A stretch of 64,000 bases of DNA, taken from NCBI RefSeq assembly GCF_004122095.1, contig NZ_SAWZ01000008.1, forward strand, positions 1 through 64,000, in the 5' to 3' direction. Position 1 is the stretch's first letter. Each line of letters begins with the position of its first letter. The notes under the pieces were generated by a model. The model worked only from the letters and a program-made list of their open reading frames with translations, was not told the DNA's origin and searched no databases. A program made the translations under genes and the position numbers. Shown piece by piece: positions 63,370 through 64,000 of the stretch. Source of the DNA: Pseudoxanthomonas composti. Its GTDB lineage: Bacteria > Pseudomonadota > Gammaproteobacteria > Xanthomonadales > Xanthomonadaceae.

Positions 63370-64000
63370 TTAGGACGAACTGGTCGAGAACTGTTGGGTC
63401 AGGTACGAACTTGTGGTCTGCATCTGCGTTGCGAGCTGCTCCATCGCGGTGAACTGCGCGGTGTAGCGCGCCTTGACCTTCTCCATGCGCGCATCCAGGT
63501 CCGACAGCTGGTCGTTCAGGCTGTCGAGCTGGGAGTTGAGGGACTTGGTGCGCGAGGTCAGGCTGCCGTTGCCGCTGTCGAGCACGCCCTTGAGCATGCT
63601 GGTCAGGCCGGTGCCGATCGTGCCGCTCTTGCCGAAGAGCCCGGCCATCTTTTCCGGGGTGCTGCTCATGGCGGTGTCGAGCTTGCCGCTGTCCAGGCTG
63701 AGCGTGCCGTCCTTGGCGATGGTGACGCCAAGGGCCTTGAGATCGTTGACCTGGCCGCTCACCAGGCCGCGCATCTGCGACTGCATGGAGCGCACCATGG
63801 AATCGCCAGTCAGGGACGAGGCGGTCTGAGTGGCCGAGTTGTAGGCGCTAGAGGAGGCCAGGGTATTGACGGCCGCGTTGTAGGCGCTGACGAACGATTG
63901 CAGGTTGGTCTTGAGGGTGGCGTTGTCGCGCGCGACGGAAACGGCGAAGGTTTCGCCGGGCTTGGCCTTGGTCAGGCTCAGATTGATGCCGGGGATGGCG
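63370..64000 (-). CDS. fliD: Flagellar cap protein FliD, N-terminal part outside window
   Basis: Last about 210 residues of FliD; the reading frame is open to base 64000. Visible: GETFAVSVARDNATLKTNLQSFVSAYNAAVNTLASS-like region in pieces, TGDSMVRSMQSQMRGLV, then a coiled-coil end (LDARMEKVKARYTAQFTAMEQLATQMQTTSSYL). Caps the filament and promotes flagellin polymerisation. Confidence 0.93.
   Translation of the reverse strand, partial: AIPGINLSLTKAKPGETFAVSVARDNATLKTNLQSFVSAYNAAVNTLASSSAYNSATQTASSLTGDSMVRSMQSQMRGLVSGQVNDLKALGVTIAKDGTLSLDSGKLDTAMSSTPEKMAGLFGKSGTIGTGLTSMLKGVLDSGNGSLTSRTKSLNSQLDSLNDQLSDLDARMEKVKARYTAQFTAMEQLATQMQTTSSYLTQQFSTSSS

Overview
This is a high-G+C stretch that is almost entirely one flagellum and chemotaxis locus, with every convincing gene on the minus strand. 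The gene order (fliDS, pilZ, rpoN, fleQ, fliE to fliR, flhBAF, fleN, fliA, cheYZA, motCD, parC/parP, then a second cheA with receptor genes), the MotC/MotD stator, the polar-placement genes flhF/fleN/parC/parP and the rpoN-fleQ-fliA cascade point to a polarly flagellated gammaproteobacterium of the Xanthomonadaceae (Xanthomonas/Stenotrophomonas/Pseudoxanthomonas-like). I assign family only.

Layout in the direction of transcription, from right to left. 64000-61114: fliD (cut by the window end), fliS, a FliT-like gene, an atypical PilZ gene and a LuxR-type response regulator. 60892-57552: rpoN, a lone receiver and fleQ. 57386-44657: an eleven-gene surface-sugar/acyl modification cluster with its own sigma-54 promoter (VioA-like aminotransferase, ACP, KAS III, two SDRs, two left-handed beta-helix acyltransferases, a Rieske oxygenase, an FkbM methyltransferase, a pyruvyltransferase and a giant glycosyltransferase). 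By position and control it is probably the flagellin glycosylation island. 44383-27065: fliEFGHIJK, fliLMNOPQR, an inactive-looking EAL protein and flhBA. 26791-16417: flhF, fleN, fliA, cheY, cheZ, cheA, motC, motD, parC and parP. 15849-1: STAS, CheY-like, second CheA, five chemoreceptors (one cut by the window start) and two small exported proteins.

The regulatory logic can be read from the DNA. Good -24/-12 (sigma-54) sites precede fliE, fliL, flhF and the modification cluster; candidate sigma-28 (FliA) promoters precede the STAS-cheA operon and the receptor genes. That gives an RpoN/FleQ to basal body, then FliA to chemotaxis, hierarchy.

Less expected features are: a three-fold repeated acidic/hydrophobic peptide in the ParP-like coupling protein that recurs once in the neighbouring CheA; two families of 7-bp repeat arrays sitting directly behind stop codons in operons (GAACGAG and GGGACCG), the second also lying inside the cheA coding sequence; a decayed tandem copy of the fliK 3' end; a tandem palindromic repeat block upstream of the STAS gene; and an FkbM methyltransferase fused to a duplicated module I do not recognise.
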